From positions 248,001 through 312,000 of the forward strand of contig NZ_CP045496.1 in the NCBI RefSeq assembly GCF_015500075.1: a stretch of 64,000 bases of DNA, given 5' to 3'. Every line of letters begins with the position of its first letter. Within the stretch, counting starts at the first letter, position 1. Shown in pieces: positions 1-9,013 of the stretch. Below the pieces are notes generated by a model. It had not been told where the DNA came from. It searched no databases and saw only the letters and a program-made list of their open reading frames with translations. Position numbers and translations under genes: made by a program. The stretch comes from Mesorhizobium sp. INR15. Lineage in GTDB: Bacteria > Pseudomonadota > Alphaproteobacteria > Rhizobiales > Rhizobiaceae.

Positions 1-62
1 ATCAATCGACGGTCATCGAATGGATGCCGCCTTTGGGGTGGCAATCGGTGGCTGTTGATTTG

Positions 63-848
63 TCAGCGCGCCTGTCCGGTTACCGCGATGAAGCGTCGGT
101 CACGGCCTTCGAAGCCTTGGCTGAAGCGCTGTACCAAGACGGCAAGCACCGCCGGTTTGCCGGCCGGAGTGAATGCGTAGGATTCCGAGAGACTATAGGA
201 CGTTGGGCAGTTCCTCGATGCTGGTACGGCCTTGTCCTCATGTAGCATCTTGAACGGTTTGCCATCCTGTCCCTGCAATGACAGGCGAAAGCCGAGCGCC
301 TTGCCCGATGTATCGCCTTGCTGCGCGGCCTCGAAACTCGTGGAGCAATCGGCGGTGCTGCCGGCCAGGATCTGGTCGAGCTGGATCGTCGAAATTTCCA
401 GTTCGTCATAGATCGGCGAAAGCCATTTCTGTGACACCTGCTCAAGGCGGGAAATGTCGCTGTAGGCAACCAGCTCGTCGGGAAAGGTGAACTTGTCGAA
501 AGCCGTACGCTCGCCCCGCGCAGCGATGGCATATTGGGCTAGAATTGGGGCCGCTTTGGCGGCTGCCTGGGCTCTCGCCTGTTCCAGGGTCAGCGTCGAT
601 TCCTCGGACTGGTCAACGACCAGGATCGGCTTGCCGCCGACGAACGCATCCGTGCGCGTATCGATAATGTCGATTTCCGACCAGCCGGAAGCCGAGGCGC
701 CTGCGTCGAGCGTGCCGTATTGTTCGAAGGCAAAGTAATTGCCGTCAGGCGAAAAGCCGATGATCCGCCGTGCGGCGGCGTCACCGGCCTGCGCCACATT
801 GACGGAGAGCGCCACCGCCGTCGCTCCGATCCAGTATCGCATTCTCAT
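63..848 (-). CDS. DUF2259 predicted secreted protein
   Basis: A 261-residue protein that I place in the DUF2259 family, whose function is not known. The first 20 or so residues are basic and then hydrophobic, ending near AQA-GD, which looks like a signal peptide cut by signal peptidase I, so the mature protein is probably periplasmic (inference). The mature part opens with FSPDGNYFAFEQYG, the characteristic start of this family as I remember it, and has two Cys in the C-terminal half that could form a disulfide. The gene is divergent from prpE with 109 bp between the start codons, so both promoters must lie in 849-957. No neighbour suggests a substrate. Confidence 0.8.
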   Translation of the reverse strand: MRMRYWIGATAVALSVNVAQAGDAAARRIIGFSPDGNYFAFEQYGTLDAGASASGWSEIDIIDTRTDAFVGGKPILVVDQSEESTLTLEQARAQAAAKAAPILAQYAIAARGERTAFDKFTFPDELVAYSDISRLEQVSQKWLSPIYDELEISTIQLDQILAGSTADCSTSFEAAQQGDTSGKALGFRLSLQGQDGKPFKMLHEDKAVPASRNCPTSYSLSESYAFTPAGKPAVLAVLVQRFSQGFEGRDRRFIAVTGQAR

Positions 849-957
849 TGCGGCTTGCCCCCAAGCACCATCGATCCCACGCTACAACGGCGTGGATTTG
901 CGGCCAAGGTTAGAGCGCGCTATCTGGAGGGAGAAAATCGTTCCTGGGAGGAGTCGG

Positions 958-2865
958 ATGGCTTCACGCTATCACGAGGTCTATGACGGCTGGAAACGCG
1001 ATCCGGAGAAATTCTGGGCGGACGCGGCCGGCGCCATCGACTGGTATTCACCCTATGACAAGGTGTTCGATGCCGATGCCGGCATCTATGGCCGCTGGTT
1101 TACCGGGGCGACCTGCAACACCTGCTTCAACGCCGTCGACCGCCATGTAGCTGGAGGTCGAGCCGACCAGACCGCGCTGATCCATGACAGCGCCATTACC
1201 GGCACGGTGCGGAAATTCACCTATGCCGAATTGAAGCGCGAAGTGGTCGCGCTGACCTCGGTGCTGAAGAACCGTGGCATCCGCAAGGGTGACCGCGTCA
1301 TCATCTACATGCCGATGGTGGCGGAAGCGGCCTTTGCCGTGCTGGCCTGTGCCCGCATCGGCGCAGTGCATTCGGTCGTCTTCGGCGGCTTTGCCTCACA
1401 TGAACTCGCCACCCGAATTGATGACGCCAAGCCGAAGCTGATCATTTCCGCATCCTGCGGCCTAGAGCCAGGGCGGGTCGTTGCCTACAAGCCGCTGCTC
1501 GACAAGGCCATCGAGATTTCCCGGCACAAGCCCGATGCCTGCCTGATCCTGCAGCGCGACCAATTGCGCTGTGAGTTGAAGGATCATTTCGACATCGACT
1601 ATGCCGACGCCGTTGCGCGCGAGCGGGCGGCCGGCGCCAATGTCGACTGCGTCCCGGTGCTCGCCACCGACCCGCTCTACATCATCTACACCTCCGGCAC
1701 GACCGGCCAGCCCAAGGGCATCGTGCGCGACAATGGCGGCCATATGGTCGCGCTGAAATGGTCGATGGAAAACGAATACGGCATCAAGCCGGGCGAAGTG
1801 TTCTGGGCGGCTTCGGATCTCGGCTGGGCGGTCGGCCACTCCTATATCGTCTACGCACCGCTGCTGCATGGCTGCACCAGCGTCATGTTCGAGGGCAAGC
1901 CTGTCGGCACGCCCGATGCCGGCACTTACTGGCGGGTGATCGCGGAGCATGGCGTTGTCGCCTTGTTCACCGCGCCGACCGCCTTTCGCGCCATCAAGGG
2001 ACAGGATCCCAAGGGCGAATTCATCCCGAAATACGACCTGTCGAAATTCCGCATGCTGTTCCTTGCCGGCGAGCGCGCCGACCCGGAAACCATCAAATGG
2101 GCGGAACAGAAACTCAATGTACCGGTGATCGACAATTGGTGGCAGACCGAGTCTGGCTCACCGATGACCATAAACCCCGCCGGCTTGGGCCTTCTGCCGG
2201 TGAAATACGGCTCGCCAGGCTTGCCGATGCCTGGCTACGACATTCGGGTGCTCGACGATGCCGGCCATGAGGTGACGCGCGGCACATTGGGTAATGTGGT
2301 GGTCAAACTGCCGTTGCCAGCCGGCTGCCTGCCAACGCTGTGGAACGCCGACGCGCGGTTTCGCCAAGCCTATCTCGAAGAATTCCCCGGCTTCTACAAG
2401 ACAGCGGATGCCGGCATCATCGACGAAGACGGCTATCTCTTCGTCATGGCCCGCACCGACGACATCATCAATGTCGCCGGTCATCGGTTGTCGACAGGCG
2501 CCATGGAAGAAGTGCTTGCGGCGCACCCCGATGTTGCCGAATGCGCCGTCATCGGCATCGCCGACGCCATGAAGGGGCAAGTTCCGCTCGGCTTCGTGGT
2601 GCTGAACGCAGGCGTGACCCGCGACACCAGCCTCATCGAGACCGAAGTGGTCAGCCTGGTGCGCGAACGGATTGGCCCGATCGCCGCTTTCAAGACGGTG
2701 GTTACGATCAAGCGCTTGCCCAAGACGCGTTCAGGCAAGGTCCTGCGCGGCACAATGCAAAAGATCGCCGACAAGGAACAATGGACCATGCCGGCGACCA
2801 TCGACGACCCGGTCATTCTCGACGAAATCGCCGACGCGCTGAAGGAGCGCGGAATAGGCTTGTGA
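958..2865 (+). CDS. prpE: Propionyl-CoA synthetase (acyl-CoA synthetase, AMP-forming)
   Basis: A 635-residue cytoplasmic ANL-superfamily ligase that activates propionate (or acetate) with ATP and CoA to the acyl-CoA. The frame is open upstream to 739, but the start at 958 is preferred because a strong GGGAGGAG ribosome binding site lies at 946-953 and MASRYHEVYDGWKRDPEKFW is a typical PrpE beginning. The P-loop-like YTSGTTGQPKG begins near residue 244. The C-terminal PKTRSGK places the catalytic lysine, usually controlled by acetylation, near residue 594. Length fits PrpE (about 630). It could instead prefer acetate or another short acid; the specificity pocket was not resolved. It is followed by a repeat whose hairpin could end its transcript. 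Confidence 0.88.
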   Translation: MASRYHEVYDGWKRDPEKFWADAAGAIDWYSPYDKVFDADAGIYGRWFTGATCNTCFNAVDRHVAGGRADQTALIHDSAITGTVRKFTYAELKREVVALTSVLKNRGIRKGDRVIIYMPMVAEAAFAVLACARIGAVHSVVFGGFASHELATRIDDAKPKLIISASCGLEPGRVVAYKPLLDKAIEISRHKPDACLILQRDQLRCELKDHFDIDYADAVARERAAGANVDCVPVLATDPLYIIYTSGTTGQPKGIVRDNGGHMVALKWSMENEYGIKPGEVFWAASDLGWAVGHSYIVYAPLLHGCTSVMFEGKPVGTPDAGTYWRVIAEHGVVALFTAPTAFRAIKGQDPKGEFIPKYDLSKFRMLFLAGERADPETIKWAEQKLNVPVIDNWWQTESGSPMTINPAGLGLLPVKYGSPGLPMPGYDIRVLDDAGHEVTRGTLGNVVVKLPLPAGCLPTLWNADARFRQAYLEEFPGFYKTADAGIIDEDGYLFVMARTDDIINVAGHRLSTGAMEEVLAAHPDVAECAVIGIADAMKGQVPLGFVVLNAGVTRDTSLIETEVVSLVRERIGPIAAFKTVVTIKRLPKTRSGKVLRGTMQKIADKEQWTMPATIDDPVILDEIADALKERGIGL

Positions 2866-2944
2866 GGCGCCTGACCGATGCACGGCGCGCCCAGGGCTGG
2901 CCTGGCGCGCGCCGTGTCAATTCGTTTGGACGCGACGCGCCTCA

Positions 2945-3046
2945 GAGCGGTTCAGCGTTTTATTGAATCGCTGAACCACTCTAACTCTTTGTTTTTACGC
3001 AATTCCGGATGGAAACCGTTACACACTTTTCCTGGAATTGCTCTAG
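2945..3046. repeat. Two-palindrome intergenic repeat of rhizobial type
   Basis: The segment has two inverted repeats. GAGCGGTTCAGCG (2945-2957) pairs with CGCTGAACCACTC (2969-2981) with one G-T type mismatch. CAATTCC (3000-3006) pairs with GGAATTG (3034-3040). It ends in CTCTAG. I recall near-identical sequences as very common between genes in Mesorhizobium, but copy number cannot be checked here. The first hairpin lies 80 bp after prpE and could act as a transcript end or mRNA stabiliser. The terminal CTAG (3043-3046) is the left copy of the IS target duplication. Confidence 0.7.
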
Positions 3047-4528
3047 GAGCCTGTCCGAGTAGTCGCTGTTCAATTTGGCACGAGTCTGATTCTAATTGCG
3101 ACCATGAGCAAGCATTTTCGCGCGTGGAAGATTGATCAGCCGCAGTTGTTGCCGCCGAGCGTGCAGGATTTTGTGCCGAGGGACCACCTGTCACGGTTCA
3201 TCGTGGATCTGGTGCGGGAGAGCCTCGATTTGAGCGAGATTACCAGCAGCTATAGGAGTGCGCTTGGCCAGCCGCCGTTCGATCCGCGGCTGATGGTTGC
3301 GCTGCTGCTCAACGGCTATGCGAGCGGCCTCTATTCCTCCCGGCGCATCGCCAAGGCGTGCGTCGAGCGCGCCGACTTCATGATGATCGCGGCGCTGGAT
3401 GCGCCGGATTTCCGTACCATTTCCGAGTTCCGCAAGCGGCACCTCAAACAGCTGGCCGGGCTGTTCGTGCAGGTGTTGAAGCTGGCCGAGAAGGCCGGGC
3501 TGGTGCGGCTCGGGCATGTCGCGCTCGACGGCACCAAGATCAAGGCGAACGCGTCCAAACACAAGGCGATGAGCTATCAGCACATGAAGAAGCGCCAAGC
3601 CGAGTTGCAGGCGGAGGTCGATCGCTGGCTGGCCGCCGCTGAGGCGGCGGATGCCGAAGAGGACAATCTGCACGGCAACAAACGAGGTGACGAACTGCCC
3701 GGCTGGGTCGCCGACAAACAGAGGCGGATCGCCAGGATCGCCCAGGCCAAGGCTGAACTGGAGGCCGAGGCGAAGGCCGCGGCCGACGAGGAGCGCCGCA
3801 TCGAGGCCGAGAAGCAGAAGAGCCGCGAGGCCGAGGGCCGCAAGAAGACCGGCAAGCCCGCGGCTGCGCCATCCGACGAGCCCGCCGCGAAGGCCCAGCG
3901 CAACTTCACCGATCCTGAAAGCCGCATTCTCAAAACCAAGGATGGTTTCATCCAGGGCTATAACGCGCAGGCGGCCGTCGACGGCAAAGCGCAGATCATC
4001 GTTGCACACGGGTTGACGCCGAGCACGAGCGACCAGGGCCAGTTGGTGCCGCTGGTCGATGGCATCCAAGCCAATCTCGGCCGCAAACCGGAGCAAGCGT
4101 CCGCCGACAGCGGCTATCTGAGCGAAGTCAACCTCGCCAGCCTCGACCAACGCGGGATCGATGGCTACATCGCCACCGGACGCGCCAAACACCCCACCGC
4201 CGACAACGGCAAGGTTGGCGGACCGTTGACACAGGCAATGAGAAAAAAGATCGCCGACGGCGGCTTCGAGACCCCCTACCGACTGCGAAAGCAGATCGTG
4301 GAGGCGGTGTTCGGACAGATCAAGCAGGCACGCGGCTTCCGCCAGTTCCTGTTGCGGGGACTGGCAAACGTGCGCGCCGAATGGGCGATTATCTGCACCG
4401 CCCACAACCTCGTGAAGCTGGGAAGCCTCCTCAGGGCCTCCTGACTAGGCTATCGTCACCCGAGAGCCTGTCGCAATCAGACTATCTTAATGAAATGAAC
4501 CCGACCGGAACGCTAACTGGACGGGCTC
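3047..4528 (+). mobile_element. IS1182-family insertion sequence, complete
   Basis: A 1482-bp element carrying one transposase. The ends are inverted repeats: GAGCCTGTCC at the left (3047-3056) and the complement of GAGCCCGTCC at the right (4519-4528), and the similarity continues inward with an indel. It is flanked by direct CTAG repeats at 3043-3046 and 4529-4532, taken as the target duplication. A second imperfect inner inverted repeat exists: GTCTGATT...GCGAC just before the transposase start, and GTCGCAATCAGAC near 4470-4482. The intact transposase and ends suggest a recent, possibly active insertion. Confidence 0.88.
3104..4444 (+). CDS. IS1182-family DDE transposase
   Basis: A 446-residue transposase. 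The N-terminal segment (PSVQDFVPRDHLSRF, then FDPRLMVALLLNGYASGL) is the DUF772-type domain typical of IS1182/IS5-like elements. Acidic residues fitting a DDE triad are seen in ALDGTKIKANAS (about residue 148), SADSGYLSE (about residue 330) and VEAVFGQIKQARGFRQFLLRG near the C-terminus. Between the first two lies a charged, Ala/Glu/Lys-rich coiled-coil-like insertion (about residues 160-265). The gene is undamaged from start to stop and lies wholly within the terminal repeats, so it should be functional. Confidence 0.93.
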   Translation: MSKHFRAWKIDQPQLLPPSVQDFVPRDHLSRFIVDLVRESLDLSEITSSYRSALGQPPFDPRLMVALLLNGYASGLYSSRRIAKACVERADFMMIAALDAPDFRTISEFRKRHLKQLAGLFVQVLKLAEKAGLVRLGHVALDGTKIKANASKHKAMSYQHMKKRQAELQAEVDRWLAAAEAADAEEDNLHGNKRGDELPGWVADKQRRIARIAQAKAELEAEAKAAADEERRIEAEKQKSREAEGRKKTGKPAAAPSDEPAAKAQRNFTDPESRILKTKDGFIQGYNAQAAVDGKAQIIVAHGLTPSTSDQGQLVPLVDGIQANLGRKPEQASADSGYLSEVNLASLDQRGIDGYIATGRAKHPTADNGKVGGPLTQAMRKKIADGGFETPYRLRKQIVEAVFGQIKQARGFRQFLLRGLANVRAEWAIICTAHNLVKLGSLLRAS

Positions 4529-6916
4529 CTAGGCGTTCGCCTTGCTCCGTACTTCGGACTTCTCCAGATAATAGGTCGAATATCTGTCGAAGAATTTCTC
4601 CGAGCCGCCGAACGAGCCGTATTTGGCCAACTTCTTCAGGTCGACCTTGTTCAACACCGCCCCGATGATCTTGTTGGCGATATAAGGCTCCGCGTTCAGC
4701 AGCGATTGCACCATGGCGCGCGGCGTGCGGCCCCATTCGGTGACGAGCACAAAACCGTCGGCAAGCGGCGCGAAGGCCTTGGCATCGACCACCGGGCCGA
4801 GCGGCGGCAGGTCGACGACAATGTATTCAAACGTCTCCTTGGCGTTCTCGATGAAGCGCCGCATCCCAGCCGACGACAGCAGTTCGCTGGTATGCGAGAA
4901 ATGACCACGCGACACGGCAGGGATGATCGCCAGCTTCGTCTGCCGGTCGATCTTGCCGACTGATTGCCAGGTCTGGCCGCCTACCACGGCTTCCATCAAC
5001 CCCTGCTCAGCCTCCATGCCGAGGCCGCGGCTGAGGCCTGGATTGCGAAGATCGCCGTCGATGAGCAATGTCTTGGCGCCGTTGGCGGCCAGCAATCCGG
5101 CGAGGTTGGCCGCGACCGTCGACTTGCCTTCACCGGGCAGCACCGAGATCACGCCGATGACCCGGCAGCCTTGCCCTTCCATCACGACGTCAAAAGCGAT
5201 CTTGGCGCTGCGTAGCGTTTCGGAGAACATCGATGCCGGGGAATCGATGCTCACCCGCATCCGCGCCCGCTTTTCGGCAGCCGACAAAGACTTCGCGGCC
5301 TTGGCATCCACCTGCCCATTGTCCGGCTTTTCGTCCTTGCTGAGCTTGCCGCCAATCATCGGCAGATAGCCGAGGAATTTGAGGCCGACGCGATCGCGAA
5401 CCTCCTCGCCGGTTCTGAAGAAGCGTTCGTTGAACTCGTTCAGCCCGCCGAATCCAGCCCCCAGCAACAGGCCCAGCAACAGCGAAAGCCCAAGCACCAC
5501 GGTCGTACGCGGTGTTGTGGGAGACTGCGGCTTTGACGCGTCCGAGATGATGCGGATCTTGCCGACCGGGAAGGATTGCTGCTGGGCGGCCTCCTCGTAG
5601 CGGCCGAGGAATGTCTGGTAGAGCGTGGTGAGCGCCGTCGCCTTCTGGTCAAGATCGCGCAATTGCACCTGCGACTGGTTGTCGATCGAGCTCTTGCCGG
5701 CCGCGGATGCGACATTCGCGCGGAGCGCGGTCTCGCGCGCCAGGGCGACCTCGTATTCGTTGCGGTAGTTTTCGGTCAGTTGCTTCAGTTCACCAAAAAT
5801 CTGCTTCGAAATGTCCGCCTTTTCCTTGGCGAGCGCTACCGCCTGCGGATGCTCGGGGCCGAAATTGGCTTCGACATCCTGCTGCCGTTTGGCGACGGCG
5901 AGATACCGTGTCTTGAGTGTCGCGATCACCGAGCTGCCAGGCTGGTCGGCCGATATTGCGGCATCGTTGAAAGCATTGTCCGAGCCGCTTTCGATGATCG
6001 ATTTATACTGCTGGTAGCGGGCGCTGGCGCGTGCGGTATCAGCCTGCGCGACAATGAGCTGGGCGTTGAGGTCGGAGAGCTGCTTGTCGCTCATCAACTG
6101 ACCATCGCTGTTGGCGGCCAAGCCGTGTTCGGCGCGGAATTTCTCGACGGCGAGCGAAGCCTGCTGCGAGCTTTCGCGAAGTTCCGTCAGCCTGCCCTGC
6201 AGCCAGACAGCCGCCCGCTCGGTGGCGTCGAAGCTCGCATCGAGCTGGTCGGCTAGATAGGCCTCGGCATAGGCTTTGGTAATGGCTGTCGCCAGTGCGG
6301 GATCGGTCGCCTGATATCCAAGCGCGATCACGTAGCTTCGCCCGATGCGCAGCGCCCGCACTTCGCTTTGCAGCTTGAGGATCGCATAGTCACGGCGGGC
6401 CGTGGCAATCATCGCGTCGCGCGTTGCCGCGTCGACCTTGGTGATGTCCGCGACGCCCGTGTCGGAACCGCTGGGGTGGACATACTGGATCAGGCCACGG
6501 ACAAAACCCATGCCCTTCGACAGGGCCGACGTAGGCGGGTTCATGAAGTCGCTGTTCTGGTCGAGCTTCAGCTTGTCGACGACGACGGACGCCAGACGCG
6601 TCGATGTCAGAATCTCGATCTGGCTGAGGATCGCGGAATCAGTCTGCATGCTCACCGACGCGGCGGAGATATCATCGACGATCTTGTTCAATCCCTCGTC
6701 GATCAGCACACTGCTGACCGACGTGTATTTGGGCGGCGTGGTCTGCAGATAGAGCACGCCGAGAAAAAGACCGATGATGGCGCACACGGCAACCACTTTG
6801 GCTTGCCGCGCGGCCATGCCAAGCAGGCGCTCGATATCGATGAAGTCCTCGCCGCTTCCCGCGTCCGAATTCGGCAATGGCATCCTCTTGTCGAGAGGAA
6901 AGTTGGCATAGTTCAT
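4529..6916 (-). CDS. exoP: ExoP-like polysaccharide co-polymerase with tyrosine kinase domain
   Basis: A 795-residue inner-membrane protein controlling polysaccharide chain length and export. An N-terminal Wzz domain starts after a cytoplasmic lead; the first membrane segment is near residues 38-57 (VVAVCAIIGLFLGVLYLQTT) and the second near 475-495. A long periplasmic coiled-coil region separates them. The C-terminal BY-kinase domain has Walker A LPGEGKST (593-600), Walker A-prime LLIDGDLR (617-624) and Walker B IVVDLPP (699-705). Tyr766, 779, 782 and 783 form the likely autophosphorylation cluster. Length matches S. meliloti ExoP. Its TAG stop is formed by the CTAG target duplication of the adjacent IS, so the reading frame is not damaged by the insertion. 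Confidence 0.92.
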   Translation of the reverse strand: MNYANFPLDKRMPLPNSDAGSGEDFIDIERLLGMAARQAKVVAVCAIIGLFLGVLYLQTTPPKYTSVSSVLIDEGLNKIVDDISAASVSMQTDSAILSQIEILTSTRLASVVVDKLKLDQNSDFMNPPTSALSKGMGFVRGLIQYVHPSGSDTGVADITKVDAATRDAMIATARRDYAILKLQSEVRALRIGRSYVIALGYQATDPALATAITKAYAEAYLADQLDASFDATERAAVWLQGRLTELRESSQQASLAVEKFRAEHGLAANSDGQLMSDKQLSDLNAQLIVAQADTARASARYQQYKSIIESGSDNAFNDAAISADQPGSSVIATLKTRYLAVAKRQQDVEANFGPEHPQAVALAKEKADISKQIFGELKQLTENYRNEYEVALARETALRANVASAAGKSSIDNQSQVQLRDLDQKATALTTLYQTFLGRYEEAAQQQSFPVGKIRIISDASKPQSPTTPRTTVVLGLSLLLGLLLGAGFGGLNEFNERFFRTGEEVRDRVGLKFLGYLPMIGGKLSKDEKPDNGQVDAKAAKSLSAAEKRARMRVSIDSPASMFSETLRSAKIAFDVVMEGQGCRVIGVISVLPGEGKSTVAANLAGLLAANGAKTLLIDGDLRNPGLSRGLGMEAEQGLMEAVVGGQTWQSVGKIDRQTKLAIIPAVSRGHFSHTSELLSSAGMRRFIENAKETFEYIVVDLPPLGPVVDAKAFAPLADGFVLVTEWGRTPRAMVQSLLNAEPYIANKIIGAVLNKVDLKKLAKYGSFGGSEKFFDRYSTYYLEKSEVRSKANA

Positions 6917-7092
6917 CTTCGGTCCAATTCTAGGTTGCAGGCGCTGGAGCAGATGGGGTTGGGGGCCTATCTGCTCCGTGGCCTCGAAGATCGGGGGCGT
7001 TGTCGAAAGCTACGCAAGCTTCATGCCAGGCAACGCGATAGCCATTGGCCTCGCCCCGTCAACGGCAGGAAAATGCACCCGAAACATGGGCA

Positions 7093-7989
7093 TTATGCGG
7101 CCTCTTCCTGGCGCTCATGCGACCGCACGAACTCCTGAAGCATGGCGAAGACCGGCCCCTTCATATCATCGCGCGACAAGGCAAACGCGACATTGGCCTG
7201 GATGAAACCTTCCTTCGAGCCGCAGTCGAACATGCGGCCGTTGAAAGGCTGGGCAAAGAACGCCTGGCTTTGCGACAGCCGTACCATCGCGTCGGTCAAC
7301 TGGATCTCATTGCCAGCGCCGCGCTGCTGATTGCCCAGCAATGCGAAAATCTCGGGCTGCAGGATGTAGCGGCCATTGATGTAGAAATTCGAAGGCGCGT
7401 TGGCCGGCGCCGGCTTTTCGACCATGGCGGTCACCTCGAAGCCGGCACCGACATCAGCGCCACGGCCAACGATGCCATATTTGCTGGTTTCGCTGGGCTC
7501 GCAACGCTCGACGGCGATGACGTTCCCGCCCGTCTGGGCGTAAAGGTCGGTGATTTCCGCAAGACAGCCACGGCCGCCAAACGACACCATGTCCGGCAAC
7601 AGTAAGGCGAAGGGCTCGTCGCCGATGACCTCGCGCGCGCACCACACCGCATGGCCGAGGCCTTGCGGCGACTGCTGGCGGATGAAGCTGGTGGCACCAG
7701 CGACCGGAAGCAGGCTTTCCAGCGCCTCCAGTTGGGTTTTCTTGCCGGTCTGCTCGAGCGTTCCGATCAATTCAGGATGCAGGTCGAAATAGTCCTCGAT
7801 GACCGCCTTGTTGCGGCCGGTGACGAAGACAATGTGCTCGATGCCGGCTTCGAAGGCCTCGTCCACCGCATATTGCACCACTGGCCGGTCGACGACCGGC
7901 AGCATCTCCTTCGGCATGGACTTGGTCGCCGGCAGGAACCGTGTTCCAAGCCCCGCCACCGGTATGACTGCTTTCCTAATTTTCTTCAT
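7093..7989 (-). CDS. galU: UTP-glucose-1-phosphate uridylyltransferase
   Basis: A 298-residue cytoplasmic enzyme making UDP-glucose from UTP and glucose-1-phosphate. It starts MKKIRKAVIPVAGLGTRFLP, where GLGTRFLPATKSMPKEMLP is the nucleotide-binding signature of GalU. Its place between exoP and exoO matches exoN of the S. meliloti succinoglycan locus, so it probably supplies UDP-glucose for repeat-unit assembly and for the UDP-glucose dehydrogenase at 15119-16450. A chromosomal paralogue elsewhere is likely (inference). It is 176 bp upstream of exoP on the same strand, so exoP may have its own promoter or share this one. Confidence 0.93.
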   Translation of the reverse strand: MKKIRKAVIPVAGLGTRFLPATKSMPKEMLPVVDRPVVQYAVDEAFEAGIEHIVFVTGRNKAVIEDYFDLHPELIGTLEQTGKKTQLEALESLLPVAGATSFIRQQSPQGLGHAVWCAREVIGDEPFALLLPDMVSFGGRGCLAEITDLYAQTGGNVIAVERCEPSETSKYGIVGRGADVGAGFEVTAMVEKPAPANAPSNFYINGRYILQPEIFALLGNQQRGAGNEIQLTDAMVRLSQSQAFFAQPFNGRMFDCGSKEGFIQANVAFALSRDDMKGPVFAMLQEFVRSHERQEEAA

Positions 7990-8062
7990 TGCAAATTCCT
8001 TTTGAGGAGATCGACTTCAACCATTCGCAGGTCACGAAAAACCCTTTCATGTGCCCGCAACT

Positions 8063-9013
8063 TCACCTCCCCACCCCCACGGCAAACTGTGCCGCGACCT
8101 TTCGCAGCCGGACGGCGATCGGCATGCCCATATGCCTGACCGCCGCCGGATCACTGAGCGCGGTCCGGATCGCCTTGAGCGGGGACCGCGTCTTGATGTG
8201 TTGAACCAGCGACAGGAATGACGCCGCCTTGCGCAGGCTGCGGCCGCGCCTGGCGAATGCCGCCCGTGCGGCGCCGTCCATGGAATGCGCCTGCGCGAAA
8301 ACCGCATCGGCCTCGCGCATCGCCTCGACATGATGAAGTTCCAGCACCCGCGAGATCGAGCCCGTGCGGATGTGATAGGCATAGCCCGTCGCCGGCTCGA
8401 CCACGCATCGGCCGCCCTTGGCCAAGGCATTGGCCAGCAGGATATAATCCTCGCCGATGATCAATTTTTCATCATAGCGAAGCCGGTTTTCGTTCAGGAA
8501 CCGGCGCAGGAAGATCGGCTTGAGGTAGCCGAAATTGAACCGCGATTCGAAAACCAGATTGCCGTCGATGAAGCTGGCCAGCGAGATTTCCCGCAGGCCT
8601 TCAAGATAGGTGGCCGGAAACATGGTTGCCTCGGCAACGCCGTCCTCGCGCACGACCTGGATGTTGTCGACCGCGATTTCAGCACCGGCCTGCTCGGCGC
8701 GGGCAATCATCGCGCATATCCGCTCCGGATAGACTTCATCGTCGGAATCGAGAACCGCGATCCAGCGGCCGCGCGCGGCATCGAGACCGGCATTCCTGGC
8801 GCCGCCGGGGCCTCGGTTCTGCGCCAGCGCGACGACGCGCACGACATCCTGCGGATAGGACCGCGCCACATCGAGAGTCGCGTCGCGCGACTTGTCGTCG
8901 ACGACGACGACCTCGACGCTGACACACTTCTGGGCGATGGCGCTGGCGATCGCCCGGTCTAGGGTTGCCTCGGCGTTGTAGGCGGCAATGACAAAGCTGA
9001 CGTCAGGCTGCAC
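8063..9013 (-). CDS. exoO: Succinoglycan-type glycosyltransferase ExoO (GT2)
   Basis: A 316-residue GT-A glycosyltransferase. PDVSFVIAAYNAE opens the fold, VVVVDDKSRD and AVLDSDDE supply the nucleotide- and metal-binding Asp residues (DSDD near residue 91), and LIIGEDYILLANAL is a family signature seen in ExoO and ExoU. The GTG start at 9013 is chosen because GGAAGGGGG precedes it and it overlaps the end of exoM by 11 bp; the frame is open further upstream. Known ExoO adds a glucose to the lipid-linked repeat unit in succinoglycan synthesis; the exact sugar here is inferred. It is paralogous to the exoU product at 18209-19225. Confidence 0.85.
   Translation of the reverse strand: MQPDVSFVIAAYNAEATLDRAIASAIAQKCVSVEVVVVDDKSRDATLDVARSYPQDVVRVVALAQNRGPGGARNAGLDAARGRWIAVLDSDDEVYPERICAMIARAEQAGAEIAVDNIQVVREDGVAEATMFPATYLEGLREISLASFIDGNLVFESRFNFGYLKPIFLRRFLNENRLRYDEKLIIGEDYILLANALAKGGRCVVEPATGYAYHIRTGSISRVLELHHVEAMREADAVFAQAHSMDGAARAAFARRGRSLRKAASFLSLVQHIKTRSPLKAIRTALSDPAAVRHMGMPIAVRLRKVAAQFAVGVGR

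Noticed and set aside
3191..4405. A 404-codon open frame on the minus strand within the IS
   Set aside because: It is antisense to the complete IS1182 transposase and has a Leu/Gly-rich composition without any recognisable domain.
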